A DNA stretch of 64,000 nucleotides from Gammaproteobacteria bacterium (GTDB lineage Bacteria; Pseudomonadota; Gammaproteobacteria; Pseudomonadales; Pseudohongiellaceae). Below, piece after piece: positions 39,241 through 49,143 of the stretch. The notes under the pieces are model-generated. The model was not told the origin of the DNA and searched no databases. It saw only the letters and a program-made list of their open reading frames with translations. The stretch's first letter is position 1. Each line of letters opens with the position of its first letter. The stretch is taken from NCBI GenBank assembly GCA_012960305.1, contig DUBM01000011.1, positions 124,001 through 188,000 of the forward strand. Reading direction: 5' to 3'. The position numbers and the translations under genes are program-made.

Positions 39241-40560
39241 ATGAGCAACACAGAATTAAGTAATATGGGCGGCCCTCAACCAATTGATAGTAATCATTAC
39301 GCAACTCATCGAGCCCGAAACTACGCCTTAGTTATATTGACTGGTGCGTATTGCTTTAATTTTATTGATCGGCAGTTGCTGTCAATCTTACAAGAATCGA
39401 TAAAATTAGACTTGGGTCTATCCGACAGCCAGCTAGGGCTCCTGACTGGTTTCGCTTTTGCTATGTTCTACGTTACAGCAGGAATACCGATCGCACGTTG
39501 GGCGGATCGAGGTAATAGAAGAAATATTGTAGCTCTCGCCATTGGTACCTGGAGCTTTATGACGGCTATTAGCGGTCTGGCCCAAAACTACCTCCAATTG
39601 TTTTTGGCTCGCATAGGAGTTGGTATCGGCGAGGCAGGCGGAAGTCCTCCTTCCCATTCAATTATTTCTGATATCTTCCCTCCAGAGCGAAGAGCGAGCG
39701 CTCTTGCGTTCTATAGCACTGGGGTCAATATTGGCATTTTATTCGGTTTTCTACTTGGGGGATGGTTAAACGAATTTTTCGGTTGGAGAATAGCATTTGC
39801 AGTTGTTGGTATTCCCGGTATTTTAATGGCGGGAATTATTCGGTTTACCCTTAAGGAACCAATTCGTGGTCTTAATGAAAACAAAACAGTTTCCGAAGAA
39901 TTAGTTCCTTTCCGTGATGTAGTTGCTCTCCTTTGGAGCAGGCGATCATTCAGACATATGGCATTCGCCACCGGATTGAATTCTTTTGCAGCTTATGCGA
40001 CCGTTAATTGGCAAGCTTCTTTCTTCATCCGCAGTCACGGTATGACTACTGGGGAATTAGGGACATGGTTGGCCGTGTCTTCCGGGTTGCTCGGAGCAAT
40101 TGGGGTATTCGGAGGTGGGGTTCTTGCCGATAAACTAGCTCCTCGAGACAAACGCTGGTACATGTGGCTTCCCGCTTTAGTTGGGTTTATTAGTTTGCCG
40201 TTCTTTATTTTCTCGTTTTTGGCATCCAACCAATACCTCGCTTTGACCCTTGGATTTGTTCCAGGATTGCTATTCAACGTATATCTTGGGAATACAATTG
40301 CGACCACACATGCCCTTGTAGGGACACGAATGCGAGCTACAGCATCGGCTATCCTATTTTTTACCCTCAATGTAATAGGACTGGGCTTAGGCCCAGCATC
40401 GATAGGTATACTAAGCGATTATCTGGCGCCTACTTTAGGTATAGAGTCTCTCCGCTATGCAATAGTTTTCTTACTTCCGCCTGTAATGGCATGGTCTGCC
40501 TGCCATTTTCTGCTAGCCTCTCGGGCCCTTAGAAGTGATTTAGCTGCAGCACCGGATTAG
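39241..40560 (+). CDS. MFS transporter, spinster/YajR-like
   Basis: 439 residues from the ATG at 39241, which follows AAAGGAGGAGAT; a TTG start six codons earlier would swallow that ribosome-binding site. Twelve hydrophobic segments. The first helix region NFIDRQLLSILQESIKLDLGLSDSQLG and the A-motif GIPIARWADRGNRRN near residue 87 are typical of spinster-like MFS proteins, as is GIGEAGGSPPSHSIISD near 131. The family moves organic anions or lipids; the substrate here is unknown. The gene is followed by the 85-bp repeat and a PQQ dehydrogenase on the same strand. Confidence 0.87.
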   Translation: MSNTELSNMGGPQPIDSNHYATHRARNYALVILTGAYCFNFIDRQLLSILQESIKLDLGLSDSQLGLLTGFAFAMFYVTAGIPIARWADRGNRRNIVALAIGTWSFMTAISGLAQNYLQLFLARIGVGIGEAGGSPPSHSIISDIFPPERRASALAFYSTGVNIGILFGFLLGGWLNEFFGWRIAFAVVGIPGILMAGIIRFTLKEPIRGLNENKTVSEELVPFRDVVALLWSRRSFRHMAFATGLNSFAAYATVNWQASFFIRSHGMTTGELGTWLAVSSGLLGAIGVFGGGVLADKLAPRDKRWYMWLPALVGFISLPFFIFSFLASNQYLALTLGFVPGLLFNVYLGNTIATTHALVGTRMRATASAILFFTLNVIGLGLGPASIGILSDYLAPTLGIESLRYAIVFLLPPVMAWSACHFLLASRALRSDLAAAPD

Positions 40561-40751
40561 GGGCTCTAGCGTTTCATCATCAAGTGCCCGATGCGAAGAA
40601 TATTTCCTTTGTCTCCATGGACACAGGTGCATACAGTGAGCACATGGCCTCTTGCTCGATCAGATTAATGACGATCACATAACTGTAGCAACGACGACGA
40701 TAGTTGCTCCTTTATATAGTCTGTTAGATTACTTCCTTCAATTCGGTATGT

Positions 40752-40833
40752 CAGTCCACACCCAGAGTACAACACACTTTTGGTATGATGGTTCCATTGC
40801 ACCCCTATACATACTATTCTGGACGGACGGTTG
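40752..40833 (+). repeat. copy 1 of the dispersed 85-bp element
   Basis: 82 bp sharing CACTTTTGGTATGATGG, TTCCATTGCACCCCTATACA and TACTATTCTGGACG with copies at 48.5, 59.8 and 62.6 kb. Hairpin at 40782-40803; here the third pair is T-A, where other copies have C-G. It ends 30 bp before the ATG of the PQQ dehydrogenase. Confidence 0.85.
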
Positions 40834-40863
40834 ATTAATTCTGTGAATACTTAGGAGAGCAAC

Positions 40864-42939
40864 ATGCTAGAAAAACCTGCAGTTGGCGTTTCGGCCAGAT
40901 ATCCCGTTACGCTCTTGTCGCGCTACGTATGCTTTGTGGTTTTAAGTCTCGCTAGCGTTTCCTTGATCGCACAAAGCATTAATTTTCGTCCAAATCCAGG
41001 CGATTGGCGCTACATAGGAGGGGACGCTGGTCACACCCGATCAACCCAGCTTAACCAGGTTACTCCTGCAAATTTTGCGGACCTGGAAATTGAGTGGACT
41101 TGGAGTGATGCTAGTTTTGGTTCTACTCCACCTCGCTCTACACCTGTGTATGCAAACGGTAAATTGTTCACTGTCGCGGGCGCTCGCCGCCATGTAGTGG
41201 CACTCGATCCCATCACGGGAGAAACTTTATGGAGTTTTCGGGAACCCAATACATTTCGATGGGAATACTCCATGCGGGCACCTTGGGGAAAGGGAATCTC
41301 TTATACTGAAATAGATGGCCGTGGTGTTGTACTAATTGTTACTCCTGCCTTTTTTCTCTACGCGCTAGATGCTGAGACAGGAGATCCTTTAGAAAATTGG
41401 GGCACGCCTGTTCAGCTTGAGGGATTTGAACAAACGGGGGTTGTCGATTTAATTCCTGACCTTATAGCCGATTGGGGGCCTTGGCTTAATTCGGGCGAAA
41501 CCTATGACCCAGATATCGGAATTCCACTAGAACTAGGTTACATTACTAGTTCCTCACCACCTATAGTAGTAAACGACACCATTGTAGTCGGAAACTCGGC
41601 AGAGCAAGGATACAACCAAACTCGCACAGAAAACGTCCCTGGGGATATTCTAGGTTACGATGTGCGTACTGGTGAGTTTAAGTGGAAGTTTAATGTTATT
41701 CCGCGCCCGGGCGAGGTTGGTCATGAAACCTGGGAGAACGATGCTTGGTCCTATACCGGCGATGTGTCTTCTTGGGCGCCCCTTTCTGCTGACCCAGAAC
41801 TTGGCCTAGTTTATATACCAACTAACGCAGCAACCATCGATTTTTTCGGCGGCTTCCAGCCTGGAGATAATTTATTTAGCGCGAGTTTAATCGCCATTGA
41901 TGTTGAGACAGGAGAACGAGCCTGGCATTTCCAGATGGTCCACCATGACGTTTGGAATAATGACACACCTACAGCGCCGCTGTTGTTAGATGTGGAAGTT
42001 GATGGCAGGATGATACCGGGTGTCTTTCAAGCAACAAAACAAGCGTTCCTTTACTCCTTTAATAGAGAGACCGGCGAACCTATCTGGCCTATTATTGAGC
42101 GGCCTGTTCCAGCCTCATTAGTTCCCGGTGAAACGCTATCGCCGACCCAACCATTCCCAACCAAACCTGCTCCCTACGACATCCAAGAACTAAGCGTTGA
42201 GGGACTAATTGATTTCACTCCAGAGCTTCGGCAAGAAGCATTAGAAATTATTTCAGAATATAAACTAGGTGGAATATTTAATCCTCCAATGGAAAAAGAT
42301 AACAGTGAGGGATTGATCGGTTCCGTCTGGTGCCCCGGAGAATTGGGCGGTACCAACATTACTGGACCACCAGTTGCTGATCCATCAACAGGCATAATCT
42401 ATACGGTTTCGCGCACCAATTGCGGTTGGCGCACTATCGTACCTGGCGAGGAACGCGACATTATCCTAGAGAGACCAACCGGTGTCACAATTGCAGATTA
42501 TGCTGTGGGCATGGGTACACCGAATGGTGTTCGTGGCCCTCAGGGATTGCCACTCGAGAAACCACCTTATAGCCGTATTACCGCCATTGACCTAAACACT
42601 GGCGAGCATCTGTGGTGGATACCTAATGGTGGTACGCCAAGATTTGTGCAAGAACACCCAGCACTAGCAGGGATAGATATTCCCCCTACTGGCAATATTA
42701 ATCACTCGGCTATGATGGTTACTCCTGAAATGCTCTTACACACTGCCATCGGAGATGATGGTCAGACCCCTTTTATATTCGCGATCAATAAACAAACGGG
42801 TGAACGCATGAGCATGATTGAGTCTCCCGGCCTCGGGATGTATGGCATGATGACTTACCAACATGATGGCAAACAACGCATAGTCTTACAGACAGCTGGG
42901 CAACTAGTAGCTTACAGCCTGCCCTCTGACGAAGACTAA
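40864..42939 (+). CDS. PQQ-dependent dehydrogenase without cytochrome domain
   Basis: 691 residues. The N-terminus has a membrane or signal segment at about 19-39. The propeller follows, starting [20 protein letters not shown], with blades such as [54 protein letters not shown] and [13 protein letters not shown]. This is the arrangement of glucose/quinate-type quinoprotein dehydrogenases. Unlike the enzyme at 22.9 kb, it has no CxxCH haem site, so electrons should leave to ubiquinone or a separate carrier. It is probably periplasmic. Substrate unknown. An 85-bp repeat copy sits immediately upstream. Confidence 0.85.
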   Translation: MLEKPAVGVSARYPVTLLSRYVCFVVLSLASVSLIAQSINFRPNPGDWRYIGGDAGHTRSTQLNQVTPANFADLEIEWTWSDASFGSTPPRSTPVYANGKLFTVAGARRHVVALDPITGETLWSFREPNTFRWEYSMRAPWGKGISYTEIDGRGVVLIVTPAFFLYALDAETGDPLENWGTPVQLEGFEQTGVVDLIPDLIADWGPWLNSGETYDPDIGIPLELGYITSSSPPIVVNDTIVVGNSAEQGYNQTRTENVPGDILGYDVRTGEFKWKFNVIPRPGEVGHETWENDAWSYTGDVSSWAPLSADPELGLVYIPTNAATIDFFGGFQPGDNLFSASLIAIDVETGERAWHFQMVHHDVWNNDTPTAPLLLDVEVDGRMIPGVFQATKQAFLYSFNRETGEPIWPIIERPVPASLVPGETLSPTQPFPTKPAPYDIQELSVEGLIDFTPELRQEALEIISEYKLGGIFNPPMEKDNSEGLIGSVWCPGELGGTNITGPPVADPSTGIIYTVSRTNCGWRTIVPGEERDIILERPTGVTIADYAVGMGTPNGVRGPQGLPLEKPPYSRITAIDLNTGEHLWWIPNGGTPRFVQEHPALAGIDIPPTGNINHSAMMVTPEMLLHTAIGDDGQTPFIFAINKQTGERMSMIESPGLGMYGMMTYQHDGKQRIVLQTAGQLVAYSLPSDED

Positions 42940-42996
42940 GCATAGACAATTAGATAGGTGTACATCAAAGATTCAATCTTATTAAAAGGGAACCAC

Positions 42997-43413
42997 ATGA
43001 ACACAACTGGACAATGCCTCTGCGGAGCAATCAAATACGAGCTACAAAATCCGCCGGCAATGAGTGGGGTTTGCCATTGCAAAAACTGTCAGAGGCAAGG
43101 GGGATCGGCTTTTTCGACGCTAGCGGGCGTAGCCAAATCCGACTTTGTGGTGAAATCGGGCGAAATGAAATTGTATAGTGATTCCGACACAGATACAGGT
43201 AACACCGTCGAGCGTTACTTTTGCGGTAATTGTGGATCCCCGATTTATTCTGCGGTCCCCGACTCTCCTGACGTTTTTTTTCTGAAAACAGGAACAATGG
43301 ATGATACGACGACTTTCACTCCTCAATTTCATATCTGGTGTAGCAGCAAACAGAACTGGGTTGATTTAGCCGAAGACGTGCCTGCCATGCAAAAGGCAGA
43401 AGGTTTAGGCTAG
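42997..43413 (+). CDS. GFA-family zinc protein (CENP-V/glutathione-dependent type)
   Basis: 138 residues from the ATG at 42997, which has AAAAGGGA upstream; the GTG at 42958 is unlikely. The GFA fold's zinc ligands are clear: GQCLCGAIKYE near residue 5, CHCKNCQRQGGSAF near 27, and CGNCGSPIYS near 72. The family was named for glutathione-dependent formaldehyde activation, but most members have no proven activity. It follows the PQQ dehydrogenase by 57 bp on the same strand, so it may belong to the same unit and handle an aldehyde product. That link is inference. Confidence 0.85.
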   Translation: MNTTGQCLCGAIKYELQNPPAMSGVCHCKNCQRQGGSAFSTLAGVAKSDFVVKSGEMKLYSDSDTDTGNTVERYFCGNCGSPIYSAVPDSPDVFFLKTGTMDDTTTFTPQFHIWCSSKQNWVDLAEDVPAMQKAEGLG

Positions 43414-43422
43414 GGATTAATT

Positions 43423-43497
43423 ATGAAGAAACTACTAACAACAATAGCCCTCCTGCTCTGCTTTTCCGCTACTACTGATGTTGATATATGGTTTTAA
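43423..43497 (+). other. orphan signal-peptide mini-ORF, copy 1
   Basis: ATG at 43423 opens MKKLLTTIALLLCFSATTD and stops after 24 codons. The N-terminal 13 residues are a typical Sec signal n- and h-region, with no mature protein behind it. The same DNA start (ATGAANAAACTACTAACAACA) recurs at 55198, 61655, 62766 (last bases differ) and, with one change, 63628. I treat it as a repeat-derived fragment rather than a gene. Confidence 0.55.
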
Positions 43498-43571
43498 ATA
43501 TGAAAAAAGTTAGCGCTGTGTATTAATAATAATTGAGTGTGAAGTTAATAAAAAAATTTTAAGGAAAACTC

Positions 43572-44987
43572 GTGAAACAACTGGCAGTGGTAACTTTTTT
43601 TTGTATGCTTTGTATTATCTCGTTCACCGCACCTGCGGCTGACTCTGAGCTTGGCTTAAGTCTCACAGCGTTAGATCATTACATTAGAAAGCCTGATTCA
43701 AATTATGAGTATGAAATTATTAATACTATAAATGAAGAGGGGTACAAAACTTTCGTTCTAGAAATGACTTCTCAACAATGGCTCACGGAAGCAGAAGTGA
43801 ATTTCCCCATTTGGGAACACTTTATGATTGTGATTGTTCCAGACGTCGTCAAAAGCGACATAGGATTCCTGACTATTACTGGCGGAAGTAAAGCAAATAA
43901 TGCCCCCACTGCCCCGCTTCAAACTGACGTTAAGCGAGCATTGGAAACGAGCACTGTAGTCAGCACATTATATATGGTGCCTAACCAACCTTTAATTTTT
44001 TCAGATGATGGTGGGCTTCAACGAACCGAAGATGCAATCATCGCTTACACTTGGGATAAACACCTTAAAACTGGTAATAACAAATGGCCTTTAAGATTGC
44101 CCATGACTAAAGCCGCTGTAAGAGCTATGGATACGGTTACTAATTTATTGGCTAGCAGCCAAGGTGGCGGTATAAAGGTTGAGCAATTCGTAGTTGCTGG
44201 AGGGTCAAAGAGAGGATGGACAACCTGGACTACTGCGATCGTTGACGATCGCGTAGTAGCCATTATGCCTATAGTCATCGATGTGCTGAATCTAAGCGAA
44301 TCCTTCAAACATCATTTTTCAGTATATGGTGCATACTCTTTAGCAGTCATAGATTATGTAACTAGCGGCAACGTTAACTGGATAGATACTCCAGAGTGGG
44401 ACGCGTTAATGGATATTGTAGAGCCCTATGAATACAGAAATCGTCTTGAACTGCCTAAATATTTGTTAAATTCAACAGGGGATGAGTTCTTCCTACCAGA
44501 TTCTTCTCAATTTTATTGGGATGATTTAATCGGAGAGAAGCATTTGCGTTACGTACCTAATTCCAATCATAGTATGGATGATACTGATATTTTTGATAGC
44601 GTTGACGCTTGGTATCATGCAGTTGTTCATAACATAAAAATGCCACGATACTCTTGGGACTTAGCTGAAGATGGAACGATTACGGTGTTTACCCTAGATG
44701 AACCTGAAGCGGTCTTGCTCTGGCAGGCATACAATCCAAATAATAGGAATTTCACACAAGCAGTTATTGGGCGAGCTTATGAAAGTTCTTCTTTACCCGA
44801 AATTGAACCGGGTGTTTTTCAGGTCAAACTAGATCCACCTGAAGAAGGCTATACTGCCTATTATGTTGAAATGCATTTTCCCAGCGGGATAGACGTACCT
44901 TTTAAGTTTAGCTCAGGAATTAAAATTGTACCTGATACCAAAGAATATGCGTGGCAATTCAAACCTGACAGCTCGCGGGGGAGATAA
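43572..44987 (+). CDS. PhoPQ-activated pathogenicity-related (PqaA-like) protein
   Basis: 471 residues. A Sec signal of about 22 residues ends at APAADS. The mature part has the PqaA alpha/beta-hydrolase-like layout: WEHFMIVIVPDVVKSDIGFLTITGG in two parts near 77-100, the nucleophile-like FVVAGGSKRGWTTWTTA near residue 212, and LNSTGDEFFLPDSSQFYWDDL near 296 with the Asp, followed by RYVPNSNHSMDDTD with a candidate His. The family is known for PhoP-PhoQ control in Salmonella; a peptidase or esterase activity is suggested by the fold only. The name does not imply virulence here. Confidence 0.85.
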   Translation: MKQLAVVTFFCMLCIISFTAPAADSELGLSLTALDHYIRKPDSNYEYEIINTINEEGYKTFVLEMTSQQWLTEAEVNFPIWEHFMIVIVPDVVKSDIGFLTITGGSKANNAPTAPLQTDVKRALETSTVVSTLYMVPNQPLIFSDDGGLQRTEDAIIAYTWDKHLKTGNNKWPLRLPMTKAAVRAMDTVTNLLASSQGGGIKVEQFVVAGGSKRGWTTWTTAIVDDRVVAIMPIVIDVLNLSESFKHHFSVYGAYSLAVIDYVTSGNVNWIDTPEWDALMDIVEPYEYRNRLELPKYLLNSTGDEFFLPDSSQFYWDDLIGEKHLRYVPNSNHSMDDTDIFDSVDAWYHAVVHNIKMPRYSWDLAEDGTITVFTLDEPEAVLLWQAYNPNNRNFTQAVIGRAYESSSLPEIEPGVFQVKLDPPEEGYTAYYVEMHFPSGIDVPFKFSSGIKIVPDTKEYAWQFKPDSSRGR

Positions 44988-45134
44988 CACTTAGCTGAAA
45001 CCTCTCACGAAAAATCTGCCGAGTTATAAATATAAATTACAGAGCGGCTATCTAATCTGGCGATATGGCACTATTACCACATCCAAGCTTAAAAAAATGG
45101 GTGAGGCTACACAAATCAATAAGTGAACCGAGCA

Positions 45135-45344
45135 TCATTCCTCCTCATCAGCCTCACTTGAACGGGCTTTCTTGTAAGCCTCTTTCGCTATCTCTTTGGC
45201 TTCCTTAGCTTCTTTCGCTTTGCGGTCTTGTTCCTCGCTTTGCCATGTTTCTATGATGCCCTCACTAAGAATTTTCTTTCTTCTCTCTTTGTCCACTTTA
45301 TCTGGAAGGACGATGTCTTTAATAAATTTAGAAAAATTGAACAT
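45135..45344 (-). CDS. small charged helical protein
   Basis: 69 residues from ATG 45344, preceded by GGAGCT. The first half contains LPDKVDKERRKKILSEGIIE. The second half is a run of Lys/Glu/Ala heptad-like repeats (RKAKEAKEAKEIAKEAYKKA), likely a single long helix, ending DEEE. No family recognised. The + frame that overlaps it at 45196 is a shadow with no ribosome-binding site. Confidence 0.45.
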   Translation of the reverse strand: MFNFSKFIKDIVLPDKVDKERRKKILSEGIIETWQSEEQDRKAKEAKEAKEIAKEAYKKARSSEADEEE

Positions 45345-45578
45345 GAGCTCCGTCCTATCTTTTTTAGCTACTACCTATTACTAGTATGAGCGCAATAGAA
45401 ATAGATATGCTAGTAACTTTTACATTTTGTATGGTCTGTCCAATTGATTAGAATATTTAAATTAGACTAGTGTTGGATAATTCAGCGCTTTTAGGGTAAA
45501 ACCATGAAATAAATCGCAGAGAATAGTAATTACTTTCCTACGATTTTAATACTTAATAGATTTTAGGAGTTTTGCGTT

Positions 45579-46283
45579 ATGAAATATATAAGTTCGTTAG
45601 TTTTTTTAGTTTCAGTTACATTTTCTTCCTTAGTATTTTCCCAAGTAGGAATAAAATACGATATTAATGCTAGCAACCCTTTAGGTGTTGCGGCCGCGAT
45701 GGATAAATTCTATGCTTCATCTACAGGACAGGCTGGATCAGGCTCGGTCACCTTGTACCAGTATGTGGCAAATGGTGATAATCCAGCGACCCATGCGTTT
45801 CTTGTGAGCTTTTCAGATTTTGAGGACATGCAATCAACTTTTGCAAGAAATGCCTTGTCACAGGATTGGGCTACTTTTTTGGTAGAACTAAGCTCGGCAG
45901 CTGAACAAGTTAGCTCAGTTATGTATAGATCTACAGGTCTCAATGGCGGTGATCCTTCTAAAGTGACTTCGGCCAATACAGCCAATTACTGGACATACAT
46001 CAGCGTATCTAATCCGTCAGCTTATGCTTCAGCATGGCAGGCATTGATAGCGCAGAATGCGGATGTTGATTTTACTAGCGGGCTTTCCGAAATTTTGGCG
46101 CATGGTAAGAGTGATATTACTCATGTCGTAACTCAAACAGCTAATGACTTGCCTACCCTGTTAGGAACTCCGAATAGTGATTTGAACGGATGGGGAGACT
46201 TTGTAAGTTCTGTATCGGGAACTAGAACAGTCATTACTAGAGATGTACTGACTAGGCTAATGAATTGGACTAATGCTAATTAG
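45579..46283 (+). CDS. exported protein with two similar halves, function unknown
   Basis: 234 residues with a Sec signal (about 1-21, ending LVFSQ). The mature protein seems to contain two related units: the first includes ATHAFLVSFSDFEDMQ and QDWATFL, the second ITHVVTQTANDLPTLL and NGWGDFV. Each would fit an alpha-beta ferredoxin-like (ABM/dimeric barrel) unit. No catalytic residues stand out. The start ATG follows TTTTAGGAG. A terminator hairpin follows. The same organism-specific style of exported small proteins recurs in this region. Confidence 0.6.
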   Translation: MKYISSLVFLVSVTFSSLVFSQVGIKYDINASNPLGVAAAMDKFYASSTGQAGSGSVTLYQYVANGDNPATHAFLVSFSDFEDMQSTFARNALSQDWATFLVELSSAAEQVSSVMYRSTGLNGGDPSKVTSANTANYWTYISVSNPSAYASAWQALIAQNADVDFTSGLSEILAHGKSDITHVVTQTANDLPTLLGTPNSDLNGWGDFVSSVSGTRTVITRDVLTRLMNWTNAN

Positions 46284-46304
46284 CATCTACTAATAAATTA
46301 AGTA

Positions 46305-46343
46305 TTAGAGCCGCTCAGAATAAATTATCCTAGGTGGCTCTAA
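46305..46343. terminator. terminator hairpin between convergent genes
   Basis: TTAGAGCC (46305-46312) pairs perfectly with GGCTCTAA (46336-46343), followed on the + strand by TTTTATT. It should end transcription of the exported protein at 45.6 kb and may also act on the convergent TPR gene. Confidence 0.6.
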
Positions 46344-46352
46344 TTTTATTAA

Positions 46353-47306
46353 TCATTGCGGTGCCCCCCCTGTCTGTGCTGGCGCAGAAGTGGAAGTTCC
46401 CCCAGAGTTCGATTGCGACTGTGACGACCTCATTCCCCTATTTATCCTAGCACGCTCTTGAATGTACTCTTCCACTTGTCTTTCATAATCTTCACGCACA
46501 TACCTTACTTCGTCAAGTCGGCCAAATAAGCCACGTGCGGCGGCCAACAATGCTTGGTCAACATCATCCTTAGACTCTAAAGACTCTAAACCAACTATTG
46601 CATTTGAAAGAAAATTCTCTGATTTCGAAACGTTAGCATTCATAAAGTGATACTTTCCAAGATGGAAATTGACCAGCGCAGTATACAAATTATCTCTTCC
46701 AAATTCGTTTTCATAAATATTGAGTGCATTCTCGAAGGAACGCTCTGTTATAGGTAAGTTAGATCCTTCGCTTAGAATAATACCAGCCTGAACATTTACA
46801 TCAGCAAAATTTAATGAGGATGTACCATAGATATCTCCGATTATATTTATTCCTCTTTCAAAAGCACGCCTTGACTTTCCTCTATTTATGGGCAAATTTG
46901 CGCGTCCTTCATCAAAATATACAGAGGCTAAGGATTCGGAATTTCTTCCAAATACTTGTATATATATCTTAACGGTCTTCGAAAATTCTCTGGCGGATTC
47001 TTTGTGTTGATCGACATCCATTAGGTTAAGCGCATAGTTGTAGCTGAGTGCCGCTGTTGGCTCAGAATTCTCATCAAATAAAGACTGAGACAAATCAAGG
47101 GCTTTTTTGGCAAATTCTAATGATTCCTTTGGTTTTCCTTCTTGATTTAAAGATTGAAAAGTACGATATGCATCATTGAATTGTTTAGTTATGTCTTCAG
47201 TCTGTGCTGACGCACTAATTGTCAGAGCACTTGATAGAACAATTAGGAGTAAATTAATACGCAAACAGAATCGGCCTAGCTGCTTCAGAATATTGGCTAC
47301 TTTCAT
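46353..47306 (-). CDS. exported tetratricopeptide-repeat protein
   Basis: 317 residues. A Sec signal of about 34 residues ends in SASAQ. Four to five TPR-like units follow, for example FNDAYRTFQSLNQEGKPKES, LSYNYALNLMDVDQHKESA, FENALNIYENEFGRDNLYTA and NFHLGKYHFMNANVSKSEN. The C-terminus is Ser/Gly/Gln-rich and probably disordered. It should act as a periplasmic scaffold. The length of repeats (about 42 rather than 34 residues) matches the TPR_10/Kinesin-light-chain type. The partner is unknown. Confidence 0.7.
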   Translation of the reverse strand: MKVANILKQLGRFCLRINLLLIVLSSALTISASAQTEDITKQFNDAYRTFQSLNQEGKPKESLEFAKKALDLSQSLFDENSEPTAALSYNYALNLMDVDQHKESAREFSKTVKIYIQVFGRNSESLASVYFDEGRANLPINRGKSRRAFERGINIIGDIYGTSSLNFADVNVQAGIILSEGSNLPITERSFENALNIYENEFGRDNLYTALVNFHLGKYHFMNANVSKSENFLSNAIVGLESLESKDDVDQALLAAARGLFGRLDEVRYVREDYERQVEEYIQERARINRGMRSSQSQSNSGGTSTSAPAQTGGAPQ

Positions 47307-47573
47307 CGCTGTTCCTTGAGGTTCCAGTTCGGATACCTTTTCTTATCTTTGTCTAGTAGCAGTGGAGCAAGAACAAAACAATTCAGTACGAACTTCCGCT
47401 TCTTTTTCTGCCACGAGCTGGGTAATTTCACCACTCTTACTAGCCTTGATCTTAGTACAAATTTCCTGACATGTCCTTTATCGGAGTGGTTATCCCGTAT
47501 GGTTATATCAAGCTTGAATGTCACTGATGTTTTTACTTCACCTCCGGTCGTAGTTATTGATTGGCAACAATGT

Positions 47574-48092
47574 TTACAAGCTATCCGTTTCAAACACCGC
47601 GAGATTCACCTGGCCTTCAAGGCCTGAGCTGCGATTGCTGCTGATGGCTTGATACTCGGCGGATTGTGCCATCTGCAACAATGCCCGCGCGTTTGGATAG
47701 CGCACCGCGGCAATGCTATCCCACTCAGCGCCACCAATAAACGTAGTCTGACACACGCCAGAGAAGATAATCTCAGCACCGATGCTGGCAAGAATCCTTC
47801 CAACATCTCTGCCATATTGAGCGTAGTCATCGGCCCCTGCACCACTATTGCTGAACTTAAGAAGATTTACCATAACTACCGGCCTGTCTGGAAGTTGCAT
47901 AAGTGCCTGAGCCTGCTCTGGAGTTGGACCCATGGCGTTCAGGCCTAGCTCCTGGGCGTTTACTATTTTGCTGCCGCCGAACAAAGTTCCCAAGGCAGCA
48001 AGCCCAGTTGCCGCACCTAAAGATGTAATGAAGCCTCTTCTTGAACTATCGTTTTCTATTTCACTCTTTGCTTCGTTCTCGGATTCACTCAT
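47574..48092 (-). CDS. Tat-exported DUF1330 protein
   Basis: 172 residues from the ATG at 48092; the longer frame to 48161 is a hydrophobic non-native extension. The N-terminus NDSSRRGFITSLGAATGLAA is a Tat signal ending near NAQE. The rest is a DUF1330 ferredoxin-like domain: RPVVMVNLLKFSNSGAGADD near residue 70 and the typical IAAVRYPNARALLQMAQSAEY near 131-151. DUF1330 proteins are mostly cytoplasmic, so an exported one is somewhat unusual. Function unknown. The frames overlapping it on the + strand are shadows. Confidence 0.8.
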   Translation of the reverse strand: MSESENEAKSEIENDSSRRGFITSLGAATGLAALGTLFGGSKIVNAQELGLNAMGPTPEQAQALMQLPDRPVVMVNLLKFSNSGAGADDYAQYGRDVGRILASIGAEIIFSGVCQTTFIGGAEWDSIAAVRYPNARALLQMAQSAEYQAISSNRSSGLEGQVNLAVFETDSL

Positions 48093-48220
48093 GCCAGACG
48101 CCCTTTTAGTTTTTACTGAGCTTACAATAAAAAGGAAAGTGAAACAGAAGAAAAAGATCACTTATAATTAACTTGAGTGCTCTAATAGTAAATCTCCCTA
48201 TTTCCTCCAATCGAATATAA

Positions 48221-48471
48221 AGAGGCAGCCGCACGATCGCAGATACCGATTATATTGCAGGGGAATCAGTCAGCTTTGCAGGTACAGCAACTGACAGTGA
48301 TGGAACGATTGTAACCACTCAATGGTTAGTGAGGGTGCTGAAGCAGCTCTGGGCTTGAGTGCAACTATTTCACTACCGAACAGATCAACCGTTATCACTT
48401 TCAAAGCTACTGATAATGATGGGGACAGCTCGACAACAAACAGCCACAGTTACTGTTGCAACTCCCACTTT
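48221..48471 (+). pseudogene. PKD/Ig-like domain remnant with two frameshifts
   Basis: Three pieces in different frames join into one PKD-like domain: DTDYIAGESVSFAGTATDSD followed by GTIVTTQWLV; then EGAEAALGLSATISL and VITFKATDNDGDSS; then TATVTVATPTFG. The motif TATDSDGTI ... TFKATDNDGDSS ... ATVTV is typical of cell-surface PKD repeats. The protein it belonged to is gone. The 3' end runs directly into copy 2 of the 85-bp repeat. Confidence 0.6.
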
Positions 48472-48510
48472 TGGCATGATGGTTCCATTGCGCTCCCATA
48501 CATACTATAT
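48464..48510 (+). repeat. copy 2 of the dispersed element (3' half truncated)
   Basis: CCCACTTTTGGCATGATGGT and the following CCATTGCGCTCCCATACATA match copy 4 except one inserted T. The hairpin is at 48473-48494. The match ends at about 48510. It lies 133 bp upstream of the exported protein ATG at 48643. Confidence 0.75.
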
Positions 48511-48642
48511 TGCAATTGTTGTTAGGTGTTTTCGAATATTTTGTAGAACGCCTAATGAAATTAGAGATGCTAAATTATTAAGAGCTTTGTCCAGTAAAGC
48601 TTGTTAGCAATGAATAAACTAAACAAACTAAGGTATAAAGCA

Positions 48643-49143
48643 ATGAAAAAAAGTAAAGTTGGCCTATTTTTTATACTCCTTGCGTTAGTTCCTGTCGCAA
48701 ACTCCCAGGAAAGTGAAGCTTTTAATCAGATGAAGAAGATGCTCGGAACTTGGGAAGGCACAATCTCTGTTAGTGATGGAACGGTTATCGAAACCACGTC
48801 AGAATTTAAACTAATTTCCGATGGAGCAACCATCATAGAAGCCATAGTAGAAGACGGAGTGGAGATGGCAACAACTTATTCAGATAAAGATGGTGAGCTA
48901 GTCGTAAAGCACTATTGTGCACTCGGGACGGAACCAATTTTCGAGCCCTCATCTGTTTCTGGGTCTGAGCTAAATCTAACTCTCATTTCAAATTCGGGTT
49001 ACACAGAAGGGCAGGATGATTTTGTAACCTCCATAACATATCAATATGAGCAATCAAATCCTGACTCAGTCATTGTTCTTTCGACAGTTTCTCAAGGAAG
49101 TGGTGCTCTTTCGAGAAGAGGTACGCTAAGCAGAGTTCAATAA
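48643..49143 (+). CDS. exported lipocalin-like protein of unknown function
   Basis: 166 residues from the ATG at 48643, which gives a clean signal peptide (KKSKVGLFFILLALVPVANS, cleavage before QES); the earlier in-frame starts add non-native residues. The mature part begins FNQMKKMLGTWEGTISVSDG, like DUF1579 and other calycin-type small barrels, and ends with the strand-rich FVTSITYQYEQSNPDSVIVL. Ligand unknown. Weakly conserved; called because signal and fold pattern agree. Confidence 0.6.
   Translation: MKKSKVGLFFILLALVPVANSQESEAFNQMKKMLGTWEGTISVSDGTVIETTSEFKLISDGATIIEAIVEDGVEMATTYSDKDGELVVKHYCALGTEPIFEPSSVSGSELNLTLISNSGYTEGQDDFVTSITYQYEQSNPDSVIVLSTVSQGSGALSRRGTLSRVQ

Noticed and set aside
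47303..47593. 96-residue minus-strand ORF between the DUF1330 and TPR genes
   Set aside because: It overlaps the ends of both neighbours, is Lys/Arg-rich without pattern and has no good start. The gap itself is only about 270 bp.
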